This document shows positions 45,613-57,248 of a stretch of 64,000 nt of DNA, piece after piece. The stretch comes from Canna indica (lineage: Eukaryota; Streptophyta; Magnoliopsida; Zingiberales; Cannaceae): positions 38,120,001 through 38,184,000 of the forward strand of contig CP136896.1 of assembly GCA_034359265.1 (NCBI GenBank), written 5' to 3'. A model generated the notes under the pieces. It had not been told where the DNA came from, searched no databases, and was given only the letters and a program-made list of their open reading frames with translations. A program made the translations under genes and the position numbers. The first letter of the stretch is position 1; every line of letters begins with the position of its first letter.

Positions 45613-46459
45613 AGGTGCGCATTTTTTTGCTTCTCTTTCAGCTTACAATTCTCAGTTTTAAAAACGGTGTTTTAAATATCTGGGGATCCCGTGAGTAGGA
45701 ATACCAAATTCTCACTAATTGTGCACTTAGATTTATACAAAATCAGGCTAGAACAACCTAGTGCTTGAACCTCCCAGTGGCATCCAAGGAAGGGTCATGC
45801 TAGTATGCTACCTTGCATTTTATCACTACAACCAGCTATGTTATTTTTGTGAATTTGACCTTATTGCTCCCACAAGCTGAACTTTGCTCTCTCGACTAAC
45901 TTATGGGAAAAAAAAAATCAATACTCTAATAAAATCCTATAGCATTCAATGTCCTATTCAAATATGAGTTTCCAAGTCCAACTAAGTTTTTTTGTTGGAG
46001 ATCCTTCATCAGAAAATGATTGAAACTTTTCTATACTTCATATTAGTCATTCACTTCTTATTCCCTTGTTGTGAGCTGTTCTTTAATTTGGAGGAAAACT
46101 TGCTAAAATTGGGCTTATTTTTTCCTATATACAAACATGCATATTCTTCTTTTGCCCATTCATATGTGATTATGATTATTGCTACCTTTGATCTCTTGGG
46201 ATTTTACAATCTATGAGGAAATTGAGACAACATGAAGGCTTTTTAAGATTCTACAAACACAGACACTAAATTGGTGAAGTTACAAATCATGGAATAAAAG
46301 TTTAATCATGAATGTTGCCATATATGCTCTTTATTTTTAGGCAAAGCAAATTTCTTTGAACTGTTGCAAATTTTGTCATTTGGTGTCATTCCCATAAGAT
46401 TTTTTTTTTTGATAAAAATTTTTTATGAGTGGATGTGCATGAGCTAGATAAAACACATA
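45613..46459. other. No gene recognised; intron-like composition
   Basis: AT-rich with short open frames only. If the preceding patch is a first exon this would be its intron, but no acceptor followed by a credible exon was found. Confidence 0.35.
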
Positions 46460-46860
46460 GGCTTAATCATATTTTTGGTCCCTCAAATATCATATTTGGT
46501 CCCTCAAAAATTATTTTTGTTTCCGTTTGGTCCCTCCGTTAACTTTTCGTTGACTTTTGATGTTAAATGCCAACATGGAATGCTGACATGGACTAAAGAA
46601 GGACCAAACGGAAAAAATAAGATATTTTAAGGAACTAGATAGACAAAATATATATTTTAATAAACTAAAGTATAATTATATATTGTTATGCTTTAGGTTA
46701 TTAAAATGTATATTGTTATGTTTTAGGTTATTACTATATATATTTTTTTCATCTATTCCCTTAAAATATCTTATTCCATGTTGGTACTTAACATCAAAAG
46801 TTAACGAAAAGTTAACGGAGGAACCAAACGAAAACGAAAATTAGAATAAACTAATTAGCC
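46460..46860. mobile_element. Foldback MITE, Mutator-like
   Basis: About 401 bp with long inverted arms: left GGCTTAATCATATTTTTGGT..TCCGTTTGGTCCCTCCGTTA, and right, inverted, GGCTAATTAG..CGTTTGGTTCCTCCGTTAAC. Arms extend about 120 bp. Flanks share only ATA, so the target duplication is uncertain. The GGCTTAATnnnATTTTTGGTCC end is common in plant MULE-type MITEs. Confidence 0.75.
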
Positions 46861-46866
46861 ATAAGG

Positions 46867-47040
46867 CTGGAAGTACAGTCTAAGAGGAGAATATCCTCAA
46901 GTTCAGGAGGCCTAACAGAGCTCCACACATTGGACTCTTTTTTGACTTAAGCCCAGTTTGCTGCCCAATGAGCAGCTTTATTTATAAGCCTTGGAATATA
47001 TAAAAACTTTATATTGTGAAATGAAATAGTAAGACTCCAA
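46867..47040 (-). pseudogene. LINE RNase H end (remnant)
   Basis: Minus-strand translation gives NKAAHWAANWA, the end motif of the RNase H-like domain of plant LINE-type polyproteins, then an in-frame TAA and a tail VKKESNVWSSVRPPELEDIL typical of that C-terminus. Only about 50 codons remain. It is cut at the right by the MITE end. Confidence 0.6.
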
Positions 47041-47109
47041 ATATTCTCTTCAATGTTATTCTCCAAGGTTTTGCCCGAAATCTGCTAGATACCTCTAAGA
47101 TATAAGCAA

Positions 47110-47350
47110 TATCAAACCAAGTGCAAAGCATCATATCGCATGATGGATCCCACTACCGAAGCATAATGGATCTCACTCATCTTTTGTCTCTCCTCAGGTG
47201 TCTTAGCAGACATCATCTTAGAAAGACTGATGCAATGACTCTTAGACAAGTAACCTCGTTTACCGCCTTCGATGCCAAAACTCTTTCAGCAATGTATCAA
47301 CATATGGGTTGGGGTAAACCAGGCATCCTTTCAGATCTATCCACATAGAT
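47110..47350 (-). pseudogene. Copia-2 RT/RNase H end
   Basis: Reads GYLSKSHCISLSKMMSAKTP, EERQKMSEIHYASVVGSIM and then RYDALHL, the well-known Copia block before RNase H (family wording PKTPEERxxMSxIPYASAVGS). Broken on both sides. 47351-48120 probably holds more decayed Copia pol; only the general direction could be judged. Confidence 0.75.
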
Positions 47351-48840
47351 CCTAATGTCAAGCTTGAGGCCTTTCCTAGATATACCATAGATAATCAGTA
47401 TGGGAAATAACTGGAGCATGAGAATGCTTTTCCCACAAATATGTCATACAATATGACTACACTCCCACTAAACACCATGTCTACACAAGGTTCATCCATA
47501 TTTTTGATAAAATCAATACCCTTTTGACTATCTCATCAAAACGGATGTTTCAACTCTTCAATGCTAGCTGTAGTCCAAAAATGGACACCTGCAGCTCGCA
47601 TACCTTACTCGGTCCAACCGAGGATATGAAATCATCTGGCTATGTCATATAGACTGCTTCATAACGAAAGAACACAGTCTAGACACCCACTAGCCACATC
47701 TCATATTCATAGTACGCACTAATGGCTAGCAATATCCTGATGGACTTGAGCATTGAAACTGGAGAAAATGTCTTATTGCAGACAAGCTATTGTCCGGGTT
47801 AGATTTCATTCATAGCCAGTCTGATCTTATAGGTCCACACCTTGCCAGCTGCTCAAATCTTTCCTAAAGATCCACCTGCACCCTATAAGAGTTAACCTTT
47901 TTGAGCCGATCAACCAAAGTCCGTACTTGATTTGAGTCCAGTTTGGATTTGCATAATACCACTGCATAATGTCAACACATTTGACCATTAAGAGATCAAG
48001 GATTGCCTGAATCTACGTCATACCCTTTGGGTAGATATCATCACTCAGGCAGTCTACGCAGTCTCCTAGAAGAGTGATGGGAAGTAATAATTACATGGAT
48101 TGGTTTAACCTTTGAACTTTTGTAATATCCTAGATATTTAATTATATTATTTTCCTTTGTGGTTGTATTTTCCAGCCTAGCGGACTAGTTAGAGGTCAAG
48201 CTGACTCGACTCATGGTCCGGTGCGAGCTTGCGAGCTCAGGTAAGTAGGATATGAAATATGTGAATTAGGCTTGAGTAGATAAATTTAATCAATTTGATG
48301 TTGTGTATGCCTAATTATTTAATTATATTTATGTCGATGTGCTTATTTAATTGCTTATGATTTATTATGAGATTAGAATAAGTTTAATTAAGTTAATTTA
48401 AGTTAGTGGATTCGGGTTCGGCTTAAGGTGGATATGGGTTCAATAAAGGGTTTAGAGGGGGGGTTAGGGTTGAGGAGGGAATATAAAATCCCCTCCCATT
48501 GGCTTGTGGCTCCTATTTTTGGAGCCACCCAAAGTTTTGAGAAAGGGAGCTAGCCGCAGCCAAGCCGTCAGCCGACTCCCCCTCTCCTCTCTTACCTTGG
48601 AGCCGCCGCCACCCAGAGCCGAGCCGCCCAAGCCTTCCCTTCTCCTCTCCTTCTTCTCCTTCCCCGTGGAGCCGAGCCGAGGGAGCAGCCAGTAAAGCCA
48701 GCCGCTCTTGCCCTCCTTCCCTCCCCTTGGAGCTGACATCTTTAGAGGAGCCGCCGCTTGCCCCTTTTTCTTTGGGGTTGAGCCGCCGAAATCGGAGGCC
48801 GTCGATTGGATTTTCTTCTCCAATCATCTTTCCAAATTAG

Positions 48841-50509
48841 GTGAGTGATTTTACCTCTCCTTTTCCAGGTTCTTTCTTGGTTTTGAGCTGTTTTGGGCTA
48901 CTTATTCTTGATTCTTGTGTTTTCTCGACGAACCGTGGATTTTGAGTGCCGATTTCTTATGCCGAATTGTGGGAGGAGATATTCTTGATTTCTTTCTCGG
49001 CAGCCCTAGGTTTACTCTAGGGGTGCTCGGCCAAGGGTGAATCAATGGTGCCCTCAAGGTGTTTGGTGAAATGTTTAAGTGGAAGTTTTCGGTGTTCTTG
49101 AGATCCGTGTTTTTTATTGCTTATGAAATCGACTTCCTATATGTTCAAGCATGCCTTGTATTAAATTTGTGATTTTAGATAAAAATCATGTTCAAGAAAA
49201 ATTGAATCTTGATATTTATGCCAGGGGGATTCTTGGGAAGAAGTTCTTAATCTTGATATTTGTTTCTTGATTAAGGTGTTGTAGATTCTTGTTAATCTTG
49301 ATTAATAAGCATGAAATCTGTGAAATTAATCTTGAGATTAGTATTATGTCCTAATGATAATTAAGGATTTAATTTCTGTTAATTTTCCGATTAAATTTCA
49401 TATTATGCTGAAAATTGAATGTTGCTGGAATTTTATGCTGAGATGATAAATCTGTTATGTTTTTAGATTACTTGCTGTGGTGTGTGTATTACTCTGAATA
49501 TAGTCATGTAACCTATAGTTTCGACCAGAAAATTTAGTTTGGAAACATAGGACACACTTTGGAGACTTGATTCGGGTTAGATGCATCAGTTTCGGGCAGA
49601 ACAGTAAGCTTAAACAAAACCCTAAAACGAAACCCTAACATGGTTGACATAAATTTTAATTTCATAATTAAAATTATGAAGAGGGTCAGCATAATCTGTT
49701 ATGAACCTACAAATCAAGTTTATACATGAAATAAAACTACACAGGGTTATGACATTACGGATCTAGCAGTTGGGGTCGAGTTTTGGAGTGTTGAGACACT
49801 TTCCAATAGGATCACCTGTAAGACACCGTAGGAGAGTCATGACTTAGGTCATGGTGCACCATATCTTTATGAATGGCGGAGAGGCTCGTAGAGGAGCCGG
49901 ATTGCGGACTAAGCCTGGGAGGTGGGATGACTAATTCCCAACCTACAGAACAAGTTCGGAGGGTCTTTCCCGATTGTTTTGGTTTGGCCTTGTGGGATAA
50001 GTTCGGAGGGCCTACCCGATTATCCCCGAGGTGGTTTGTTAAGGAATAAGTTCGGATGACCTACCTAATTATTCGTGGGATATCTTAGAGGAGTAAGTTC
50101 GGAGGGACTACCCGATTACTCCTATGATATCTTAAAGGGGCAAGTTCGGATGGGCGAATCCTGATTATCCCTACGCGTCTCGTGGAGCAAGTTCGGAGGG
50201 CCTTTTCCGATTGCTCCCGAGTTTATTTATACTAGGATAAGTTCGGAGGGCCTTCCTGATTATACTAATATGTGTTGTTACCTTCGGGCATGGTAGGCTT
50301 TGGGTTGATGTACTCCACTCTTGGAGGGTTGGATGCCTTGAGGCATGAGTGGCCAGTTGGCCTGTTAGCTAGTCACACCTTCGTGATTTTACCTCTTGTA
50401 GAGATAGATATATTCTTGTTATCTCTATACTATTTATTTATGGGGCTTGGTCGAACCGCTCACTGAGTTCTTTGAACTCACCCGTTGTTGTTTGATTTCT
50501 ATTTTGCAG
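48841..50509 (+). other. Putative intron inside solo LTR 3
   Basis: Donor AAATTAG|GTGAGTGATT and acceptor TTCTATTTTGCAG|AG, 1669 bp apart, at the same LTR positions as 15293-16969. Contains the hairpin array just before the acceptor. Confidence 0.45.
49947..50262 (+). repeat. Hairpin array in solo LTR 3
   Basis: Seven units with the AAGTTCGGAGGGCC core. Where units differ from their counterparts in solo LTR 1, several restore perfect pairing: unit 4 GGAGTAA/TTACTCC and unit 6 GGAGCAA/TTGCTCC. Confidence 0.85.
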
Positions 50510-51189
50510 AGACTGACCGGTGAGATGGGTTGGAGCACTTGGCGCCGATGGAGGATAGAGGGGCCGCATGATCTCATAGCAGTCCTAGTTAGGGTCGTAG
50601 TCAAGTCTTTTGGTGTGGTCATGCACTTTTTGGTTTTATTTGGAGTTGTAGCCCCTGCGGGCATTTATGTCATTTATTTCAAACTTTATTGTATCTGGAC
50701 TTTTCAAATGTTGAACTTAATTTGTTATTTCCACATTTTGCATTTCAGTTGAACTACTTGTAATAAACTCTATTTTGGTTTGCTTTTCATTAGAAATGAA
50801 ACTTGTTATTTCTTTCTGCTATTGTTTATTTGTTGAGTTGTCATGTGCATGGTTTAGGTTGCGGGGTATAGGCACATATACCCTGGCCGGTCACGTGACC
50901 CTGAGTTGGGGCGTGACAACTTTTCACTAGTTGTTGCGATTTTATTTGTGGTTGTTGAACTTCACCAAGTTCAACATATCTTCCACTCACACTTTCCTCG
51001 ACAAACTTTTTTTCTCAGAAAATGGTGACAAAATCCCTTTTGTTCAGTTGGGAGAACTTGGTAACGAAAACATCCTTTTAGGATATGCCTCAAAATTTCT
51101 CACTTGGTTAAGTTTGTCATACCTAGGCAACCCCAAATCATGAGAGGTCTCAAACTCAATTTCTTGTCATTCCATATCTTATATGGTGT

Positions 51190-51500
51190 ATCAGAGACAA
51201 ACAAAATTATGGCCGCTACAATAGCTAATCCCCTGAAAAGAGATTGAAAGCTAAGTATGGATCACATCATATCCAATAAGGTGTGATTCCTCCTTTCATA
51301 CACACCATTGTGTCAGGAGGGGTCCATACAGAGACAATCTTATTGTCTTTGAGATAATTCAGAATCTTAATGGATAAGTATTCTTTGCCTCGATCCAATT
51401 GAAGGCCTATAATACTTTTTCCAATATGTTTCTTTAACTTCACCTTCATACTCCTTAAATGATTCAAAGGTACCGTGTTTGTGCCAAAATTGGTGGACAT
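51190..51500 (-). pseudogene. Copia-2 integrase fragment
   Basis: Reads LNHLRSMKVKLKKHIGKSII then LQLDRGKEYLS, YLKDNKIVSVWTPPDT and a GGITPYW-like end, the middle of the Copia integrase core (the Asp of LxxDRGxEY is a catalytic residue). Further sequence down to 51190 resembles the following MARAMI/NPLKRD-type block but is shifted. Confidence 0.8.
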
Positions 51501-52081
51501 ACCCGTGCCTAATCATATCGTAGGAGTATCCTTTTCTAGCTTGAGTTGTTATTGGTCTTCATACACCTATGTTGGCCAACTCTAATCAACTCAGCGAGCC
51601 TTTCACCAGGTCTGGTGAACAGAGACTCGGTCAGAATTTCCTTGAGACACACTTCTCAAGTTCTGACTGCGATTCATAATCGCCCAAAGTCCAAAAAAGC
51701 CAGAAGTAGGTGAGGTTAATTTTATCTCTTTGTGCATTTTAAAAATATTTATCATTAACATTCAAAACCATTAAACCAATTGAGATGTGTCCAGTCGCAT
51801 ACAACTCATTAGAATGGTTCATGCAGTAACTATTGCCTTTTAAAGAACTTTTCATAACCTTGTTCAGATAACAAAGGAAAAATGACGTTCTTTTATTAAC
51901 ATTAGAGAAAAGCAAATATACAATTCAATGGTATTTGCCGAATAGCAGACTTATACAATAGGTTCATACGACTAAGGATGCAACTCTTGCGCCCATCGCC
52001 TTCCCGAAGGTGGTAGTTGCCTTCTGTCAAGTCTTCTACTTTTCTTCTTCTCTTGCAACATCTTGCAGATGATGATTGATA

Positions 52082-52994
52082 TTAAGTACCCGGTATCAAA
52101 TACCATAAAGTAGAGTTTAATGGCAAACTATTTTCTATAACGTACGCATTTGAAGTGGCGGTTTCAAAAACCATCTTCAGTTTTAACTCTGCAAAATACT
52201 CCTTGCAGTTGTGCTTCCAGTGGCCATCTTTACCACAATGGTAGCAGGTGCCATTGGTAATAATTTTCCCTTTCTTCTTGATATTTCTCATGGGCTTCAT
52301 AGTTCTATTTTTCACTTTGTTCTTAACAGAGTATAACTTTTCCTCAGAAGCATCTCCCACTAACAATACTGTGTCCTTATCCTTCATAAGGTGGGACTTA
52401 ATAGTCTTCAGCATAATAAGGAGCTCGGGAAGTGAGATATCCTGCTTGTTTATGTGGAAGTTATCAACGAATTGTGAAAATGAATCCTGGAGGGATTGGA
52501 GTACTATGTCTTGACTTAGTTCCCTGTCCATGGAGAACCCCAACCTCTCTATCTCCTCAATCAAATTGATTAGTTCGACGACATGGGTCTCAACAAGAGT
52601 GTTATCCTCCATTTTTGCATGGAAGAATTGTTTAGATAGCTTGTACCTACTTGTCCTCATATGCTCACCATACAACAACTTGAGGTGATCGATGATAGCT
52701 TTGATACTCAAATGTTCGTGATGCTTTTGCAACTCATTGAACATGGATGCCAGTATTATGCATTGAACAATGGTGCTATATTCATTCTAAATTTCTTGCA
52801 GCTTCTCATAAGGCATCCTCTCTTCCTCGGTGTAATCCCCTTCCCCAAGGGGTGGCACCGGTCCGGGAGAATCAAGAATGTGAGATAGATTCTCATAAAT
52901 GAGGACGATCCTTAATTTTTGCATCCAATCGACGTAATTTGGTCCAGTTAATTTATTTTCATTAATGAAGCAATCTAACGACAGTAAAGGTCAC
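52082..52994 (-). pseudogene. Copia-2 Gag
   Basis: Begins around 52994 with ENKLTGPNYVDWMQKLRIVL (family wording LxGxNYxxWxxxMR), then a Pro-rich VPPLGEGDYTEEERMP, an in-frame TAG at 52787-52789 after YEKLQEI, and an uninterrupted 220-codon rest: UBN2-type MFNELQKHHEHLSIKAIIDH, LYGEHMRTSRYKLSKQFF, then a basic stretch and the zinc knuckle CYHCGKDGHWKHNC at about 52200-52250, intact CX2CX4HX4C. It ends in a protease-leading tail. Apart from the stop it is well kept. Confidence 0.88.
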
Positions 52995-54101
52995 ATGATA
53001 TGCTACAAAGAAAATAAAGACATGAATGAGCAGATATTCCACATGCATGTTTATTGAGGTCTTTTAATTAGTCATGTCTCCCACCAATTTTCGCGGTTCC
53101 ATAATATCCTCCGGTTTGAAAGTGGGAAGCCTTCGTCGGTAGACTTCCTTAGGGGAAAATGGAATCCCACTTCTCCTACTCAAGTCTCGCATGTAACACG
53201 ACAAACCCTAATAGGTCCATGGGTAAGTAACTTTTTACCGATCACATCACTATGTGACTTCCATAAGTTTTTCCTCTAGGGCAACGAAGGCCTTCCGTGT
53301 GCAGCACAAACCAAGGAGCCCTAGTTGAGTCGAACCCATCATTCGTATGCCCTAGTGAGAAAACGACCAACCTTGAGTGTAGCTCAACAAGGTAAGTCAT
53401 GTTCAAGCTAGTAGCAAGGACACGAAAGGGATATGTGCCATATGAGGTGCAATGTGTCTATCAGCACAAAAGGCCTTGTGTGTGCACAACAAACCCATTC
53501 TGATGATAGACATAGTTGTCCCTCATAATGATGGAAGGCATGACCGATATTCTTAATACCTTAGCCATTCGGACTCAATATTATTGGAGGGTTTCTTTAT
53601 GCAATTATAATTTTTCTAAGTAATCAACAATTGAAGCAAGAGCTACAAATAAAAGCATAAAGGAAATAAGGATGATTATGGATGGTCTAAGAGTTCCACC
53701 CAAGCCACCGGGCGAACCAAGGCCATCATCCTAGGGTTTTTAGGGAGCTCTGTCTCGCCAAGGTGCTGCCCAAAACCACCTTGTAGGTTTCTGGTTCCAT
53801 TAGTGTCTTCTCGGGGTTCAAGCCGTCATCAACATGGCGCCGAGCACCTTCTCTCAGTGCGCGCACCAAAACATGGAAGCAAGTGTGCTCGTCGCGAATC
53901 TGCCCCCAAACTTCTAATTTACAAAACTAAAAAAAGAAGACCCCAAACAACCCTTGGGAAAAGGTTTAAAGAGAGGGAGAAGTTAATTACAATCAGAATT
54001 CTCAAGAGGAAGGCAGGGGTATGCAGGCCCTATTTAAATATTACAATGCTGAAATTTCATAAATTTATAAGCAATCATCACAACCACGTTTTACACACAG
54101 T
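52995..54101 (-). repeat. Probable Copia-2 leader and 5' LTR (edges unresolved)
   Basis: Upstream of the Gag; contains repeated phrases on TTGTGTGTGCAGCACAAACC/CCGTGTGCAGC near 53295 and 53475 and a GC-rich part at 53690-53900 like a Copia leader. No second LTR is in the window to set limits and no clear primer site was read. Confidence 0.4.
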
Positions 54102-54954
54102 TGTTGGCCCAAGGGTTCCCCCTAGGCTTCGATCTCTATTTTGATGATAACAAACATTACACTAATGTATTTGTGAAGTTTTGAGTCCAGGGTGATGTTA
54201 CGATACGCGCATGAAGTTCGTTCGGAGAAATACAAGAATCGACAAAAATGGCTTCGAAAATGAGCAAGTAGAAAATCTGGAGTTAGGATTAGATTTTATG
54301 TAATATATCTCTAGGAATTCATCCCAAGACAATTTGTAATGTTATCCAAGTCAAAACTTGGTAATGGAACTCAGAAACGAAGCGCGCAAGAAGATGGCTA
54401 AAAAAAATAGTCTCAGCCCAAGTTCGGTCGATCGGACAAGGCAAAAAATTAGTAGGAGCCAATTCGGTCGACCAGTCGATCAATCGAATGTGGCCAAAAA
54501 GAGGCAGTAGCCCTGCGGTCGATGGGCGGTCGATCAGTCGGTTGATAGATGATCGATCGACAAGCGAACGGACGATGTCCAACGGGCAGAAAAATGCCTG
54601 TTGGAGTGATCTGTCGAGTGAGGGTTTATAAACACCCCACACCAACCTCTCTTAAAGCTTCTTAATGATCATTAGTGCATTCCTAAGAGAGATTTAAGCC
54701 TTCAAAGATCGAATTGTGCTCGCTTGCTTCATCGATAGCTTCATCTTTCTCAAGCGATCTTCTTGTCTCAACTCTGGCAACGATTCGAGCTCACCATCTT
54801 GAAGAGTTAGGGACTTAGAAGGCTTTGGAAGGAGCTCACACTTGTGGTTTCATTTTTAGCTCATTTTTATTGTTTTTCATCGTTCTTTAATTGTAATTCT
54901 CATTGTTAGCTTGCTAGGTGTCCTAGTGTAAACACTTAGGGTTAGCTCGAAATA
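54102..54954 (+). repeat. LTR-A (second copy), left part
   Basis: Starts TGTTGGCCCAAGGG, has the ATTTTGATGATAACAAAC phrase near its start, palindromic TCGATCG/GGTCGA motifs at 54425-54570, TATA box TTTATAAACACCCC near 54620, then the segment shared with 1-350 up to CACTTAGGGTT. It is then replaced by an inverted TR-GAG LTR piece. Confidence 0.8.
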
Positions 54955-55678
54955 AAGTTTCCTAGCTACCTCTTGATGCCTTTGATGGTGAATCAATGAA
55001 GTCAAGGCTTACTCAAGGAGTTGAGAGATCAAAGCTAGGGATTTCAAGGATGGTGGCTCAATCAAGCTCAAGGATCATCAAAATATGACTCAAGATATGA
55101 TGGATAAGGGGTAGAAGGCTTGCTAAGGCTTCTATTTATAAGCCTTGAGGAGATGGCATGAAACAGCCAACTCAACGAGCGAAAAACTAGCCTTTTTCAC
55201 CGTCCCGTCGCAGGTCCGATCGATCATCGATCGACCGACCGAGCAACCGAAGGCATACTGCAAGTTTTTGGCAGTAGGCAAAATGTTACCGCATTTGGAT
55301 TCAATAAAAATATCTAAAAAATCAAAATCCTTAAGAATCAAAATCTAGTTTTTGGGGTCTAGTACAAATTTTTGAAAAATGGAAATTTTCTAATCTCCCA
55401 GGTCAAATATGGGTATGCTAAAGGCTTCCAAAGATTTCTTAAAAATACCTCGTTATCTAGTTTTTACCCAAGGAACAATTATCGCCATTTTTTGTGTGAA
55501 GAAAATGTCTAGGTCATTCATATAGCCCTCCAAGGAGCTCCCTAGGCTTAGTGAATTTCGGGGCAGTTTTTGGGTTTTCATGTTTTGAGGTTCGAGATTG
55601 GTTTTTGGGTTTCTTAGCATCATCATGAGGATTTACAATTTATTTAGACACCCTAAACCTAAACTCTATCTTCCCGAA
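54955..55678 (-). repeat. Broken TR-GAG LTR (left part)
   Basis: Matches the plus-strand view of 13960-14640 and 17374-17580, including CCTCTTGATGCC, the TATA region near 55130-55140 and AAGGAACAATTATCG at 55470-55484. The latter is the uninterrupted counterpart of the solo LTR 1 insertion site. Its low-coordinate end is missing. Confidence 0.8.
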
Positions 55679-57181
55679 TGTTGGCTTTAGGTTTTCAACC
55701 TTAGCCTTAATCTCGGTTTTGATGGTTTTGATGATAACAAACATGGGACTAATGATTTCATAGAGAATATATTTTAGGTTCCATATCACTTAGCGTTAAA
55801 TGTCCTCGATCGAAAATATCGGAGAAATCAGAAATCGGAAGGATATTGATCGTCGCGCTCGGGTTCATCGCGAAAGTTTCTCAAAGAACGACGAGTGCAC
55901 CAAAGTCGCTTGGACGAGTCCAAAGATCACGTTAAAAGCTCTCCAAGATGATGCTCCTTGAAAGTCGAAACTCAGAAACCAAGCGCGGAAGAAATCGGCT
56001 GAAAAAACAATTTTAACCTAAATTTGGTCGACCGAATGTAGGTAAAAAGGGGCAGTAGCCATTCGGTCGATCGGTCGGTCGACCGAACAAAGGAAGAAAA
56101 ATCATAGAGCTACTTCGATCAACCGGGCGCTCGACCGATTGAAGACCAAATTGGGTAGTAGCTTGGGCGGTCAACCAGCCGGTCAACCGACCTGTATTTT
56201 CTGAAGATGCAAGATCGCGTCAGTCGACCTGAAGTTGTCGATCGAAGAATTTGCATCAAGCGGTCGAAGGACCGGTCGAGTAAAGAGAAGCGATCGAAGG
56301 ACCGATCGACCAATCGGTCGACCGACCATTCCACCGGCGGCCTGTAACAGATAGTTTTCTATCCGTTGAACAGTCATTTCTTTAGTAGGGTATAAATATA
56401 CCCTCATATGATTCTTTTCAACCTCTTCCTTCACTCCTATAGATTTTTATTGAGCATTTAAAAGAAGATTAAAGCCTTCAAAGAGATTGTTTGGAGTGCG
56501 CATTGATTTCTGTCGAGTTCTCCTACAAGCGCACAAGCTCTGCTTCCGTCAACTCTGCTGCAACGAATTTATCCAACGAGTTGAAGGATTGAAGGATTGC
56601 AAAAGAGCTTTTTCTATTGGTTTTATTCTTAGCTCTTTTCATTGTAATTTTTGTTATTATTTGAACTACTTTTATTTGTGCGTGTGAAGACCAATTGTTT
56701 GGTCTTGTGTGTGGAAAGTGGTATCCTTGGTGTAGAAGGAGTAAAGCCACCTGTGTAATTAAACGTAGTGTTTACTAGGATTAGTTTAGTTGTCCCTTAG
56801 GGTTGAGGTGGAAGAGGACTCTCGATAAGAAGGTGGTGACTTCCGGGTGTGGAAGTGTTTTAGGTCGAGAGTGCGTCTCTTCGGTGAAAAGTCCGCGTGT
56901 GTAAGGGAAACATAAATTAATCTAGTAAAACTAGTTTGAAAATCCTAAGCAGGGTGCTTAGGTAGTGGAGTAGGCATTGGGGCCGAACCACTATAAATCT
57001 TGTGTTTGCATTGATTTCTTATTTGCTTTAATTGCTAAATCGAATTGTGATTTTCGCATATAAAATCATCGAATTGCATATTGCCTAAACCAAGATAAGT
57101 AAACGATTAAAAGTGAATTTAGGCGAATCGTATAGTAAACACACTATTCACCCCGCCTCTAGTGTCGCCATTTTGCCAACA
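55679..57181 (+). repeat. 5' LTR of TR-GAG copy 3
   Basis: 1503 bp, TGTTGGCTTTAGG to GCCAACA. Palindrome-rich block 56030-56335, TATA GGGTATAAATATACCC at about 56389-56405. Has an extra 9 bp (GATGGTTTT) near its start that the 3' LTR lacks. Confidence 0.92.
56389..56405 (+). promoter_or_regulatory. TATA box of TR-GAG copy 3
   Basis: Palindromic GGGTATAAATATACCC directly downstream of the palindrome-rich block; repeated in the 3' LTR near 62970-62986. Confidence 0.65.
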
Positions 57182-57183
57182 AT

Positions 57184-57195
57184 TGGTATCAGAGC
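57184..57195 (+). other. Primer-binding site, TR-GAG copy 3
   Basis: TGGTATCAGAGC, perfect initiator-Met site, two bases after the LTR end. Confidence 0.95.
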
Positions 57196-57248
57196 GGGTC
57201 GTAGATTGTGATTTCACCATCCCTTATACAATTCGTCTCGATCTTGAA

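Larger units (their letters stand above)
48121..50918 (+). repeat. Solo LTR 3, same family as solo LTRs 1 and 2
   Basis: 2798 bp from TGTAATATCC to GGGGCGTGACA with a perfect duplication ACTTT (48116-48120 and 50919-50923). TATAAAA at 48482-48488, GC-rich leader, donor-like TTAG|GTGAGTG at 48841, seven-hairpin array at about 49947-50262 (GGGATAA/TTATCCC, GGAGTAA/TTACTCC, GGAGCAA/TTGCTCC among them), acceptor-like TTTTGCAG|AG at 50509. Inserted in Copia-2. Confidence 0.93.
47041..54101 (-). mobile_element. Copia-2, decayed, split by solo LTR 3
   Basis: Minus-strand pieces in correct order from high to low coordinates: leader/LTR-like region (about 53000-54101), gag (52082-52994), integrase (about 51190-51500), then, beyond solo LTR 3, the RT/RNase H end (about 47110-47350). 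The left edge meets the LINE scrap; the right edge meets LTR-A. Confidence 0.7.

Noticed and set aside
57184..57195. tRNA gene fragment
   Set aside because: TGGTATCAGAGC is a primer-binding site complementary to a tRNA end, as shown by its place next to the LTR; no tRNA fold surrounds it.
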